Shown piece after piece: positions 1 through 6,960 of a stretch of DNA of 34,088 nt. Below the pieces are notes generated by a model that made no database searches, was not told where the DNA came from, and saw only the letters and a program-made list of their open reading frames with translations. Position 1 is the stretch's first letter. Every line of letters starts with the position of its first letter. Source of the stretch: Candidatus Mediterraneibacter avicola. Lineage in GTDB: Bacteria > Bacillota > Clostridia > Lachnospirales > Lachnospiraceae. The position numbers and the translations under genes were made by a program. The stretch covers positions 1-34,088 of the forward strand of contig DXDR01000042.1 of the NCBI GenBank assembly GCA_019115385.1. The letters run 5' to 3'.

Positions 1-36
1 GTAAGTGCCGCCCATCTGTTCAAACAGGGACTTCAT
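1..36 (-). CDS. TnpV-like transposon protein, N-terminal fragment (cut by window edge)
   Basis: Only the first 12 codons are in the window, read leftward from an ATG at 36: MKSLFEQMGGTY. This start matches, as I remember it, the conserved beginning of TnpV-family proteins found in clostridial integrative and mobilisable elements. An AGGAG ribosome site lies about 10 nt upstream (near 46-51). The rest of the gene is outside the window. If correct, a mobile element abuts the corrin genes on the left. The role of TnpV itself is poorly known. Confidence is limited by the very short sequence. Confidence 0.55.
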   Translation of the reverse strand, partial: MKSLFEQMGGTY

Positions 37-169
37 AAAGCAACAGCTCCTTTCTGTGTTGGATTTCAGCGGTTATACGAATTTTGCTCCTTTCCTATAA
101 CTGCTTTTCAATTCACCCCAAATGAGCCGCAGTCATATGTATTAGGTGGCTGAAACCACTCTTTACATA

Positions 170-206
170 TTAACTCTTGCTTTATTATGGCATTATGATG
201 TATAAC
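170..206 (+). promoter_or_regulatory. Possible sigma-A promoter for cbiC
   Basis: Two overlapping candidates are visible: TTAACT (170-175) with TATGAT (194-199), spacer 18, and TTGCTT (177-182) with TATAAC (201-206), spacer 18. Either would give a leader of about 80 nt before cbiC. I found no cobalamin-riboswitch consensus in 37-286. That stretch otherwise holds only a short hairpin near 144-159. Confidence 0.35.
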
Positions 207-286
207 AATACAGACAGAGAAATATATCAGATGGGATATGACTCCCTATTTATGAAAGTTACAGATAAGGAACAGGGAACAGAGAT

Positions 287-928
287 ATGCATGAAAAACT
301 GGAGCAGGTACGGCCTGCGGATATTGAAAAGCGAAGTTTTGAGATTATAACGGAAGAACTGAGGCAGAAAGGAAAAGTCCTGACGCCCGGCACAGAGCCC
401 ATTGTCAAGCGGTGTATTCATACCAGCGCGGATTTTGACTATGCGGACAACCTGGTATTTTCTCCGGAGGCTGTGGAAAAGGCCCTGGAAGCGCTCCGGC
501 AGGGCGCGCCGGTAGTGACGGACACCCAGATGGGAAAAGCCGGGATCAATAAAAGGAAACTGGCTCAGTATGGCAGTCAGGCATACTGTTTTATGTCAGA
601 CGAGGACGTGGCCGGGATGGCAGCAGAGAGAGGAACCACCCGGGCCTGTGCAAGTATGGACAAGGCGGCAGAGATGGGGCTGAACGGTATTTTTGCCATC
701 GGAAATGCGCCCACGGCTCTGGTCAGACTGTGCGAACTGATCAAGGCAGGGAAGCTGAAACCGAAGCTGATCATCGCGGCGCCGGTAGGCTTTGTGAATG
801 TTGTGCAGGCCAAGGAAATGATACTGGATCTGAAGGATGTCCCTTGCATTGTGGCAAGGGGGAGAAAGGGCGGCAGCAATATTGCGGCATGCATCTGCAA
901 TGCGCTGCTGTATATGATGGAGGAGTGA
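287..928 (+). CDS. cbiC: Precorrin-8X / cobalt-precorrin-8 methylmutase
   Basis: The 213-residue protein has the full length usual for CbiC/CobH. The enzyme moves a methyl group from C-11 to C-12 of the corrin ring to give hydrogenobyrinate or cobyrinate, a cytosolic step of cobalamin synthesis. The conserved block RCIHTSADFDY near residues 42-52 contains the histidine that acts as catalytic acid/base in the family. VTDTQMGKAGI, AIGNAPTAL and the glycine-rich end RGRKGGSNIAA also fit. The ATG at 287 was chosen because it starts the family-length protein; the ribosome site (AGGGAACAGAG) is modest. The next gene starts 1 nt after the stop, so the two are probably co-transcribed and translationally coupled. 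Other corrin genes are not in the window. Since the organism uses a precorrin-2 dehydrogenase alongside, the aerobic or anaerobic substrate name cannot be decided here. Confidence 0.93.
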   Translation: MHEKLEQVRPADIEKRSFEIITEELRQKGKVLTPGTEPIVKRCIHTSADFDYADNLVFSPEAVEKALEALRQGAPVVTDTQMGKAGINKRKLAQYGSQAYCFMSDEDVAGMAAERGTTRACASMDKAAEMGLNGIFAIGNAPTALVRLCELIKAGKLKPKLIIAAPVGFVNVVQAKEMILDLKDVPCIVARGRKGGSNIAACICNALLYMMEE

Positions 929-929
929 G

Positions 930-1385
930 ATGGAAAGACCATATTTTCCCATGTTTATTGACCTGACAGACCGGAAGATCTTTGTGGCAGGCGGAGGCCG
1001 GATCGCCCGGAGGCGGATTGAAGCCCTTGTAAAGTTCGGCGCGGACATCCATGTGGCTGCTCCACTGGTATGTCCGGAAATTGCTCTTCTTGCCGGAGAG
1101 GGAAAGATAAAAACGGTACTTCGGGAATACCGTCCTTCCGATCTGGAAGGAATGGATTTTGCCATTGCCGCAACAAACGACCGGGAGGTAAACCGGGCTG
1201 TGTATGCAGAGTGCAGAAAAGTGGGAATCCCGGTGAATGTGGCAGACGATAAAACTCTCTGCGACTTTTATTTTCCGGCTCTTGTGCTGACAGACGACGT
1301 GGTGATCGGGATCGGATCCGGCGGGGAGAGCCCGGGAAAGGTAAAAGAAGTGCGGCAGAGAATCGAAAAGCTGGAAGAACTGTGA
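930..1385 (+). CDS. Precorrin-2 dehydrogenase (siroheme synthase N-domain type)
   Basis: The 151-residue protein resembles the N-terminal part of CysG and Met8p, the NAD-dependent dehydrogenase that turns precorrin-2 into sirohydrochlorin. The Rossmann start is visible as VAGGGRIARRRIEAL near residues 14-28. IAATNDREVN near residue 75 carries the family aspartate. VNVADDKTLCDFYFPA and GSGGESPGK are the typical substrate-side motifs. It lacks the C-terminal methyltransferase half of CysG, as is normal for short Firmicute versions. It is 1 nt downstream of cbiC and followed by a clear terminator, so this is a two-gene unit supplying siroheme or corrin. Short family members may also insert the metal (ferrochelatase or cobaltochelatase); I cannot tell from sequence. 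The symbol is left blank because cysG, sirC and hemA-associated names are all used for such proteins. Confidence 0.88.
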   Translation: MERPYFPMFIDLTDRKIFVAGGGRIARRRIEALVKFGADIHVAAPLVCPEIALLAGEGKIKTVLREYRPSDLEGMDFAIAATNDREVNRAVYAECRKVGIPVNVADDKTLCDFYFPALVLTDDVVIGIGSGGESPGKVKEVRQRIEKLEEL

Positions 1386-1413
1386 GCAGTACTGAGAATA
1401 ACCAATAGAAAAA

Positions 1414-1483
1414 GGAACAGACAAATACCATATTTCTGCCGGTCGGGCAGAAGGCAGAGGGTTCGTCTGTTCCTTTATTTTTC
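1414..1483. terminator. Bidirectional intrinsic terminator
   Basis: Arms GGAACAGAC (1414-1422) and GTCTGTTCC (1465-1473) enclose a second small hairpin, CTGCC (1436-1440) with GGCAG (1446-1450). On the plus strand the stem is followed by TTTATTTTTC. On the minus strand it is followed by TTTTTCTATT. It therefore can end both the cbiC operon and the leftward flavodiiron transcript. Confidence 0.85.
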
Positions 1484-1498
1484 TGGAGCTTTTGTAAG

Positions 1499-1561
1499 TT
1501 AATGCGTATAATCCAAAAGACGGATGGTATCGCCAATATCCTGGGCGATAATATCTTTCAT
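1499..1561 (-). CDS. Possible 20-residue small protein downstream of the flavodiiron gene
   Basis: An ATG at 1561 follows the double stop of the flavodiiron gene by 3 nt on the same strand. It opens a 20-codon frame, MKDIIAQDIGDTIRLLDYTH, that ends before the terminator at 1414-1473. The peptide has a plausible amphipathic pattern with alternating acidic and aliphatic residues. There is no convincing Shine-Dalgarno sequence, so translation would depend on coupling to the upstream stop. It may equally be the remnant of a longer tail. Its first codons also form an inverted repeat, TATCGCC/GGCGATA (1528-1550). No homologue is recognised. Confidence 0.25.
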   Translation of the reverse strand: MKDIIAQDIGDTIRLLDYTH

Positions 1562-1567
1562 TATTTA

Positions 1568-3361
1568 TTACTGGATCGGTTCAAAGTCAGCCACACCGTG
1601 TTTGCAGAGCGGGCAGATGAAATCATCCGGGAGCACGTCTCCCTCATAGATATATCCGCAGACCTTGCAGACAAAGCCTTTCTTTCCTTCTGTATCCGGT
1701 TTCGGCTTCACGTTGTTCTGATAATATGTGTAAGACATTGTCTCTTTATCGCTCATTACGCGGGCCTCTGTCACGGAACAGATAAACATGCCGTGAGTGT
1801 CCAGATCAACATACTGCTCAACCTTGAGAGAGATGGCAGCGTTGATGTATTTCGGAAGGATGATCAGACCGTTGTCCGAGCGAACCGGTGTGATTCCTTC
1901 GAACTTGTCCACTGTCCGTCCGCTCTGGAATCCGAATCTCTCAAATACGCTGAAAGGAGCGTCTACAGACAGGCAGTTGACATTGAGAACGCCGGTCTGT
2001 TTGATGATGTGGTGAGAGTAGTTGGCTTTGTTGATATTTACAGCCACCCGGTTCGGCGTGTCGGTAAGCTGTGTTACCGTGTTGACGATCAGACCGTTGT
2101 CCTTCTTGCCGTCGTTGGATGTAACCACATACAGGCCGTATCCGATACGGAAGAGAGCGGTAAGATCGTTCTTGTTTGCAGCTTCAGGAGACTGTGCGAT
2201 ATATTCCTGGCAGAGCTCGTCAGCCATAGCCTGGAGTTCCTCTTTGTTTTCTGCGCTTACCGCAGATTTGATCTTTACAGTTGTGTTAAGCCAGGTGATA
2301 TTCTTTGACTTTTCAAACATGCCTTTCATAATCTTGGCGGCAAGAGGAGCCCAGGAACCATTTTCGATCAGTCCGATGGTGCGCTTCTGATAATTGCGCT
2401 CCGTCAGATGGTCTATAAACTGCTTCATAAACGGGAAGATCTCTGCGTTGTAGGTTGTGGTGGCAAGTACCAGTTTTCCGTAGCGGAAAGCATCTGAAAC
2501 TGCCTGTGACATATCGCATCTTGCCAGATCGTGTACGATCACTTTCGGGCATCCTTTGGCCTTCAGCAGCTCAGCGAGCATCTCTACGGCTTTTCTTGTA
2601 TTTCCATATACGGAAGTATAGGCAATTACAATGCCCTCGGACTCTGCAGTATAAGAGGACCAGACGTCGTATTTTCCGATATAGTGTCCAAGGTCTTCCT
2701 TCAGTACAGGTCCGTGCAGCGGGCAGATAGTCTGAATGTCCAGTCCGGCAGCTTTTTTAAGAACAGCCTGTACCTGCGCGCCGTATTTTCCTACAATTCC
2801 GATATAGTAGCGGCGGGCTTCGTCATCCCAGTCTTCCTCCACATCCAGGGCGCCGAACTTTCCGAAGCCGTCTGCGGAGAAAAGCACTTTGTCTGTACTG
2901 TCATAAGTCATCATAACTTCCGGCCAGTGAACCATCGGAGCAAAGACAAATGTCAGCTCGTGGCTTCCCAGCGAAAGGCTTGAGCCGTTTTCAGCTACCA
3001 GCCGTTTTACCTCAGGATCCAGGCTGAAGAAGCAGTCCATCATGGCAAAAGCTTTGGCTGTTGCAACGACTGTGGTGTCGGGATAGGTCTTCAGGAAATT
3101 TGCAATATTTGCAGAGTGATCCGGCTCCATGTGCTGGATGATCAGGTAATCCGGCTTTCTTCCGTTCAGAACATTTGCGACGTTGTCCAGCCATTCATGG
3201 GTAAAATGAATGTCCACGGTATCCATAACAGCGATCTTGTCGTCATCAATGACGTAGGAGTTGTAAGACATTCCGTTTGGAACTACATACTGGCCTTCAA
3301 AAAGATCTACCTGGTGGTCGTTGACACCGACATATTTAATAGTTTCTGTAACATGTATCAT
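1568..3361 (-). CDS. Flavodiiron protein with C-terminal flavin reductase and rubredoxin domains
   Basis: The 597-residue soluble protein probably reduces oxygen (to water) and/or nitric oxide. Residues 1-240 are the metallo-beta-lactamase-like diiron domain, with ligands in QHMEPDH (H77, E79, D81, H82), H145, D164 and H216. Residues 243-390 are the FMN flavodoxin domain, starting IVIAYTSVYGNT. About 400-555 is a flavin-reductase-like domain. Residues 563-597 are rubredoxin, with Cys 565, 568, 583 and 586. The last two domains resemble Hrb (high-molecular-weight rubredoxin) of acetogens, the separate electron donor of FprA, so this looks like donor and oxidase in one chain. The start at 3361 follows AAGGAGA by about 10 nt. 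The gene stands alone, with its own promoter and terminator. It would protect the oxygen-sensitive hydrogenases encoded nearby. Confidence 0.92.
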   Translation of the reverse strand: MIHVTETIKYVGVNDHQVDLFEGQYVVPNGMSYNSYVIDDDKIAVMDTVDIHFTHEWLDNVANVLNGRKPDYLIIQHMEPDHSANIANFLKTYPDTTVVATAKAFAMMDCFFSLDPEVKRLVAENGSSLSLGSHELTFVFAPMVHWPEVMMTYDSTDKVLFSADGFGKFGALDVEEDWDDEARRYYIGIVGKYGAQVQAVLKKAAGLDIQTICPLHGPVLKEDLGHYIGKYDVWSSYTAESEGIVIAYTSVYGNTRKAVEMLAELLKAKGCPKVIVHDLARCDMSQAVSDAFRYGKLVLATTTYNAEIFPFMKQFIDHLTERNYQKRTIGLIENGSWAPLAAKIMKGMFEKSKNITWLNTTVKIKSAVSAENKEELQAMADELCQEYIAQSPEAANKNDLTALFRIGYGLYVVTSNDGKKDNGLIVNTVTQLTDTPNRVAVNINKANYSHHIIKQTGVLNVNCLSVDAPFSVFERFGFQSGRTVDKFEGITPVRSDNGLIILPKYINAAISLKVEQYVDLDTHGMFICSVTEARVMSDKETMSYTYYQNNVKPKPDTEGKKGFVCKVCGYIYEGDVLPDDFICPLCKHGVADFEPIQ

Positions 3362-3443
3362 CTAGATGAGTCTCCTTCCTTAGAAAAATATGATCAGGCA
3401 GGCTGTCCCGGCGGACGGCTGCCACAGAAGTATTTCCAAATTT

Positions 3444-3471
3444 ATTATAGCAGGAGAAATGCACAAAGCAA
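3444..3471 (-). promoter_or_regulatory. Sigma-A promoter of the flavodiiron gene
   Basis: On the minus strand TTGCTT (3466-3471) and TATAAT (3444-3449) are separated by 16 bp. This gives a leader of about 75 nt before the ATG at 3361. The adjacent stretch 3478-3496 carries the repeat TTCTTAA/TTTCTTAA, which could bind a regulator. Confidence 0.65.
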
Positions 3472-3517
3472 GGACTTCTTAATACATTTCTTAAACATTG
3501 TAACAGTTCAGCCCGCT

Positions 3518-4240
3518 CTATTCGCAAAGCCGCACCAGGGATCTCAGGATATCTTTGATTTCCCGGGATTCGGCCAGGATCTGATATTCCGGTTCGTGGA
3601 TATCTTCCAGATAATGGGCGTCGGAACAGCAGATCACATTGCATTTTTCAAAGTAGGGATGTTCCCTCCGTATCCGGTGAAGATGCCGGAAGTCATGGAA
3701 TTCCGCGCAGGCGAAAGTACTGTCCGGCGGGACAAAGCCCAGATTGGAGAGCAGACTTGTGGAAGTCTTGTCCACATGGGCCGGGTAAGCGATGCCGCCA
3801 AAGGATTCCACAAGAGGAAAAACTTCGTCAAATGAAATGGAAACGGCGTTGATCAGCAGATTATCCACTGTGCCTGTAACCCGGTCCTTTTCATCCATGA
3901 CCTGCTGCTTCCCGAAGATATCTTCCCGGTTCGGGACGGGCAGGAGACGCTGATATACATGGGAATCAAATGCCAGGGCGCTATCCAGACCGGAAAAGAG
4001 GCAGATCACATGGACTTCCTCCGCGGTGGTCAGCTCCATGCCAGGGATTACGGTGACGCCGTAGTTTTTTCCGTGATACAGGGCGGCGGGACAGTTCCGG
4101 CAGCTGTTGTGGTCGGTCAGGGCGATGACGTCCAGTCCTTTAACCGCAGCCATCCCAACCAGATTTGCGGGAGTCATGTCATCATCCCCGCATGGGGAAA
4201 GGCAGGAATGAATGTGCAGATCATAAAAAAGAGGGATCAT
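3518..4240 (-). CDS. PHP-domain metal-dependent phosphoesterase
   Basis: The 240-residue protein has the order of metal-binding motifs of the PHP superfamily: DLHIHSCLSPCGDDD (H9, H11), LTDHNS (D43, H44), E69 in GMELTT, PAHVDK (H155) and CCSDAH (D207, H209). Such proteins hydrolyse phosphate esters, often small nucleotides or sugar phosphates; the substrate is not evident. The start ATG overlaps the stop of the preceding DRTGG gene in an ATGA arrangement, so translation is coupled. It is the last gene of a five-gene operon that sits head-to-head with the bifurcating hydrogenase. As I recall, similar PHP, DRTGG and iron-sulfur genes accompany trimeric hydrogenases in other Clostridia and in Thermotoga. 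A role in a signalling-nucleotide or phosphoryl step of hydrogenase control is inference only. Confidence 0.85.
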   Translation of the reverse strand: MIPLFYDLHIHSCLSPCGDDDMTPANLVGMAAVKGLDVIALTDHNSCRNCPAALYHGKNYGVTVIPGMELTTAEEVHVICLFSGLDSALAFDSHVYQRLLPVPNREDIFGKQQVMDEKDRVTGTVDNLLINAVSISFDEVFPLVESFGGIAYPAHVDKTSTSLLSNLGFVPPDSTFACAEFHDFRHLHRIRREHPYFEKCNVICCSDAHYLEDIHEPEYQILAESREIKDILRSLVRLCE

Positions 4241-4569
4241 TCCATGCCTGCCTTGTAGATATTCAGAGCCATGTCAAAGACAGGGAACTCTGTGGAAAGA
4301 ACCGCGATCCCTTCTTCCGAGGCTTTTTCCAGAGAATCCTTGTCCATGGACACGCCTTCTGCCAGTACGATACAGGCTACGTCAGTGAGGGAGGCAACGG
4401 CTACTGTATTTTTATTCCCCATTACCGTCACCCACACACTGTCAGAGGGAGCCCTGCTCATGGCTATGCTTAAAAGGTCACAGCAGAAAACCCGGGACAC
4501 ATCCCGTTCCGGTCTGCCCGGGGACAGAACGCGGCAGTCCGGCAGTTCCAGTATAGTCTGCAGTTTCAT
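4237..4569 (-). CDS. DRTGG-type domain protein (second copy)
   Basis: This is a small protein of about 110 residues resembling stand-alone DRTGG domains. It has alternating strand/helix segments, such as VWVTVMGNKNTVAVASLTDVACIVL and the end segment GIAVLSTEFPVFDMALNIYKAGM. I chose the ATG at 4569 because AGGTGA (about 4574-4579) lies at proper spacing; a GTG at 4578, directly after the upstream stop, would add MIS. DRTGG domains are thought to be ligand-binding regulatory modules, also seen in phosphotransacetylases and CBS proteins, but their ligand is unknown. It lies between the hydrogenase-like protein and the PHP phosphoesterase and is coupled to both. Together with the gene at 6422-6766 it frames the sensory protein on both sides. 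Confidence 0.75.
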   Translation of the reverse strand: MKLQTILELPDCRVLSPGRPERDVSRVFCCDLLSIAMSRAPSDSVWVTVMGNKNTVAVASLTDVACIVLAEGVSMDKDSLEKASEEGIAVLSTEFPVFDMALNIYKAGME

Positions 4570-4578
4570 GGAGATCAC

Positions 4579-5985
4579 CTAATCCTTTCTTTTCTGTCTT
4601 TCAGGCACGCCGAAGGCGGCCAGATTTGTGGTCAGTTCACTGATATATTTCCGAAGAAGGACTTTATCTTCCTCCGGCATTCCGTCTCCAGATTCTCTCT
4701 CCCGGGTGAGATGCCGGATCTTATGAGAGAGATCTGCGATATTGGACCGGAGAACATAGATACAGTCGTTCGGCGTAGCGTCGCCCCGGACAATGTCTTC
4801 CGCCAGTGTCTGACAGGTGGGAGCGCCGCAGGAGCCGCAGTCCAGGCCCGGAAACCGGGCGGTGAGCTGCTCCACTTCACTCATCATGCGCAGGCTTTCC
4901 TTAAATGTGTTTCCGAGGCGGAAGACCGGCTCGTACTCTACATCATCTGCCCAGTACATGTTCTCGATCTCGGGATTATCGGCCAGATGATTTTTGGACA
5001 CCGGCTGATATTTTACAAGACGCTTCGTCTTTGTTGCGGCAATGTATTCATTTTCTACGGTGAGAGTGCCGCCGACGCAGCCGCCGGTGCAGGCGCTTAA
5101 CTCTACAAAGGTCAGTCCGTGAAGTTTTTCATCTTCCAGTTCTTCCAGAACACGGAGGATATTGACGATTCCGTCTCCTGCCAGGTAATTGTCCACCAGA
5201 AGTCCGCCCACCTCTCCGCCGGCGCTGCTCCATCCGATGCCGATCCTGCCGGAGTTTGAAAGAGGTGCAAGCTGACTTTCGTCGTGTTTCATGTGGGGCA
5301 GAAGAAGAGGGTAGATGTCCTTGATCGCCACAACATTGTCAATATTGCTTTTTTCAATGCCCAGAGGTGATTTCGCGTAGGAGACCTTGGAAGGACAGGG
5401 AGAGATGAAGATGATCCCGATTTCTTCCGGTTTCAGTCCGGTCTTTTTCATGGCTCTGGCCCGGGCGATCTCCGCCGCCACCTCCACCGGAGCCTTGATG
5501 GGAAGCAGGCGGGAGATAAGAGAAGGAAACTTGACCCGGATCAGCCGGATCACAGAAGGACAGGCCGAACTGATAAAAGGAGCTTCTTTCTCATGTGCCT
5601 TTATGTATTCTCTGGAAGCTTCCGATACAAGCTCCGCCGCCGCGCTTACTTCGTATACGTCGTCAAATCCCAGCTTCAGGAGCGCGTTAAGCACGATATC
5701 CGTGCTGGTCAGGTTGTTGTACTGCGCATAGAGTGAAGGGGCGGGAAGAGCGACAGTGTATTTGAAATTATTGATCACGGAAAGGGGATCATAGATGGCG
5801 ATCTTTGCATGGTGGGGGCAGTATCGGATGCACCGTCCGCAGTCAATGCAGAATTTATCTATAATATGGGCTTTTCCGTTGTGTACCCGGATCGCCTGTG
5901 TGGGGCAGTGCTTGATACAGTTAATGCACCCCTGACAGGCGGATTCCTTCAGGCGGACAGAGCGGATAAATTTGTTTTTGTCCAA
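4579..5985 (-). CDS. [FeFe]-hydrogenase-like iron-sulfur protein, putative sensory type
   Basis: The 468-residue protein starts with two [4Fe-4S] motifs (Cys 17, 20, 23, 27 and 46, 49, 52, 56). It continues with a hydrogenase large-subunit domain and ends with a four-cysteine Fe-S domain (LDCGSCGAPTC...C) and a predicted helical tail. All four positions expected to hold the H-cluster cubane are cysteine: C142 (SSACPS), C197 (SPCPSK), C299 and C303 (ACTGGC). The preceding residue, which in catalytic enzymes is the proton-relay cysteine of TSCCP, is Ala141. The L3 motif also lacks the GGG run. These changes match what is described for group C/D putative sensory hydrogenases, so I infer H2 or redox sensing rather than fast catalysis. 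The start at 5985 has an AAAGGAGGT site. No PAS domain is visible. It lies between a SpoIIAB-like ATPase and a DRTGG protein. Confidence 0.85.
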   Translation of the reverse strand: MDKNKFIRSVRLKESACQGCINCIKHCPTQAIRVHNGKAHIIDKFCIDCGRCIRYCPHHAKIAIYDPLSVINNFKYTVALPAPSLYAQYNNLTSTDIVLNALLKLGFDDVYEVSAAAELVSEASREYIKAHEKEAPFISSACPSVIRLIRVKFPSLISRLLPIKAPVEVAAEIARARAMKKTGLKPEEIGIIFISPCPSKVSYAKSPLGIEKSNIDNVVAIKDIYPLLLPHMKHDESQLAPLSNSGRIGIGWSSAGGEVGGLLVDNYLAGDGIVNILRVLEELEDEKLHGLTFVELSACTGGCVGGTLTVENEYIAATKTKRLVKYQPVSKNHLADNPEIENMYWADDVEYEPVFRLGNTFKESLRMMSEVEQLTARFPGLDCGSCGAPTCQTLAEDIVRGDATPNDCIYVLRSNIADLSHKIRHLTRERESGDGMPEEDKVLLRKYISELTTNLAAFGVPERQKRKD

Positions 5986-5998
5986 TGACGCACCTCCT

Positions 5999-6421
5999 TT
6001 AAAATGCCACTTTCATGGTTATGGTAGTGCCTTTCCCAACGACGGTATCAATTTCCATCTGATCGGTATAGCGCTTCATATTGGGAAGCCCCATACCGGC
6101 GCCGAATCCCAGGGAGCGGACTTCCGGTCTGGCCGTGGAATAGCCTTCCTGCATGGCCTTCTCAATATCCGGGATGCCGGGGCCTTTGTCCGCGAGAACC
6201 ATGACAATATCGTCATCCGAGACAGTGACCGTGATCTGGCCGCCGTCGGCGTGGATGACCATATTGATCTCACCCTCGTACATGGCGATGGCCACCCTGC
6301 GGATGACTTCGCTGTTTACCCCCAGCATTTTCAGCTTGTTTTTGACAGAACTGCTGGCTTCACCTGCCCGGGTAAAGTCGCTGCCGTCAATGTCATAGGT
6401 GAATATCAGCTGATCCCCCAT
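5999..6421 (-). CDS. SpoIIAB/RsbW-like anti-sigma-factor type ATPase
   Basis: The 140-residue protein is one GHKL ATPase domain. The N-box is visible as YEGEINMVIHA (E51, N53), the G1 box as ADKGPGIPD (D78 to P84), and the G2 box as GFGAGMGLPNM near residues 105-115. Its length and layout match SpoIIAB, RsbW and RsbT, serine kinases that phosphorylate an STAS-domain antagonist or bind a sigma factor. No STAS protein or sigma factor is encoded in the window, so its target is unknown. It starts at 6421 directly after the stop of the first DRTGG gene, with an AGGAGGT site inside that gene's end, and ends 13 nt before the hydrogenase-like gene. The opposing enzyme class, a SpoIIE-like phosphatase, is encoded at 21797-22972 beside another hydrogenase-like protein. 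Confidence 0.85.
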   Translation of the reverse strand: MGDQLIFTYDIDGSDFTRAGEASSSVKNKLKMLGVNSEVIRRVAIAMYEGEINMVIHADGGQITVTVSDDDIVMVLADKGPGIPDIEKAMQEGYSTARPEVRSLGFGAGMGLPNMKRYTDQMEIDTVVGKGTTITMKVAF

Positions 6422-6766
6422 CTAAGCACCTCCTCTGAGCCCGTGTTCGTAAAGCAGGCCGCATGCTGTAAACATATAGTGGTCTGTCGCCAGGATGGCA
6501 ATGCCCTTTCCCATGGCAAGGGCAAGCATGTGTTCATCCGGCATTTTCCCACGGACAAAGATAATACAGACAATATCCAGCATCTCGGCAGTACGGACCA
6601 CCTGGGGATTGCACAGACCTGTCATAAGGACGGAACATTTGCCGCAGTAAGCGAGCACGTCGCTCATCATATCGGCGGAAAAGACAAATTCTGCATCCAC
6701 GTCCGCCAGTTCTTCTCCGTAGAGAAACTGTGCGTCCAGGATTTCCTGCATCTCTTTGATTGTCAT
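6422..6766 (-). CDS. DRTGG-type domain protein (first copy)
   Basis: This 114-residue protein is the first gene of the leftward operon. It shares the fold pattern of the second DRTGG protein: CSVLMTGLCNPQVVRTAEML, then a hydrophobic strand DIVCIIFVRG, then the closing segment GIAILATDHYMFTACGLLYEHG. The closing segments of the two proteins (GIA-L-T-----A--LY--G) are clearly related, so the pair arose by duplication or fills two related sites. The start at 6766 follows CAGGAGGGTC. The function is likely ligand-dependent regulation of partners in the same operon; the ligand is unknown. Three cysteines (41, 44, 52) are present, two of them in YCGKC, which might be redox-sensitive. Confidence 0.75.
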   Translation of the reverse strand: MTIKEMQEILDAQFLYGEELADVDAEFVFSADMMSDVLAYCGKCSVLMTGLCNPQVVRTAEMLDIVCIIFVRGKMPDEHMLALAMGKGIAILATDHYMFTACGLLYEHGLRGGA

Positions 6767-6811
6767 AGACCCTCCTGTAAATAGAACCTTAATAAAATAG
6801 AAATCGAAAAA

Positions 6812-6855
6812 GTTTCATTCAGTATAACATTTACATATAAAAAAAGCAATGAAAC
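6812..6855. repeat. Inverted repeat flanking the leftward sensory-operon promoter
   Basis: GTTTCATT (6812-6819) and AATGAAAC (6848-6855) are perfect 8-bp inverted arms 28 bp apart. They bracket the promoter at 6821-6849. This spacing suits a regulator bound on both sides of the RNA polymerase site. No known regulator is recognised. Confidence 0.45.
6821..6849 (-). promoter_or_regulatory. Sigma-A promoter of the leftward DRTGG-ATPase-hydrogenase-like operon
   Basis: On the minus strand TTGCTT (6844-6849) and TATACT (6821-6826) are separated by exactly 17 bp. Transcription would start near 6814 and leave a leader of about 48 nt before the ATG at 6766. Confidence 0.65.
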
Positions 6856-6913
6856 GGAAAATTGTATATTCTGTACTGCGAAATTGAAAGAAATAATCTG
6901 GAATATTAAAATC

Positions 6914-6953
6914 TTTCACAAAATTTCACAAATATTCTGGTAGTATTTTGTGA
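6914..6953. promoter_or_regulatory. Candidate operator cluster upstream of hndA
   Basis: Two direct copies of TTTCACAAA begin at 6914 and 6924, exactly 10 bp apart (one helical turn). A third, inverted copy, TTTTGTGA, lies at 6946-6953. The second and third copies form an inverted repeat, TCACAAA/TTTGTGA. The half-site TTGTGA/TCACAA is the one used by the NADH-sensing repressor Rex, but the arms here point the other way from a standard Rex palindrome. Assignment to Rex is therefore uncertain. The cluster lies just upstream of the extended -10 element of the hydrogenase operon. Confidence 0.5.
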
Positions 6954-6960
6954 TGCCCTA

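Noticed and set aside
37-286. Cobalamin riboswitch upstream of cbiC
   Set aside because: The GGTGGCTGAAACC-like stretch near 145 forms only a short hairpin; no B12-box consensus is present.
771-1424. Long open frames on the minus strand opposite cbiC and the dehydrogenase gene
   Set aside because: They are antisense to well-supported genes, have unnatural composition and no ribosome sites.
1502-2308. 268-codon plus-strand frame opposite the flavodiiron gene
   Set aside because: It mirrors the codons of a clear conserved protein on the other strand.
6914-6953. Classical Rex operator
   Set aside because: The half-sites match TTGTGA/TCACAA, but they are arranged as direct and everted repeats rather than TTGTGA-N-TCACAA, so I kept it as an unnamed operator cluster.
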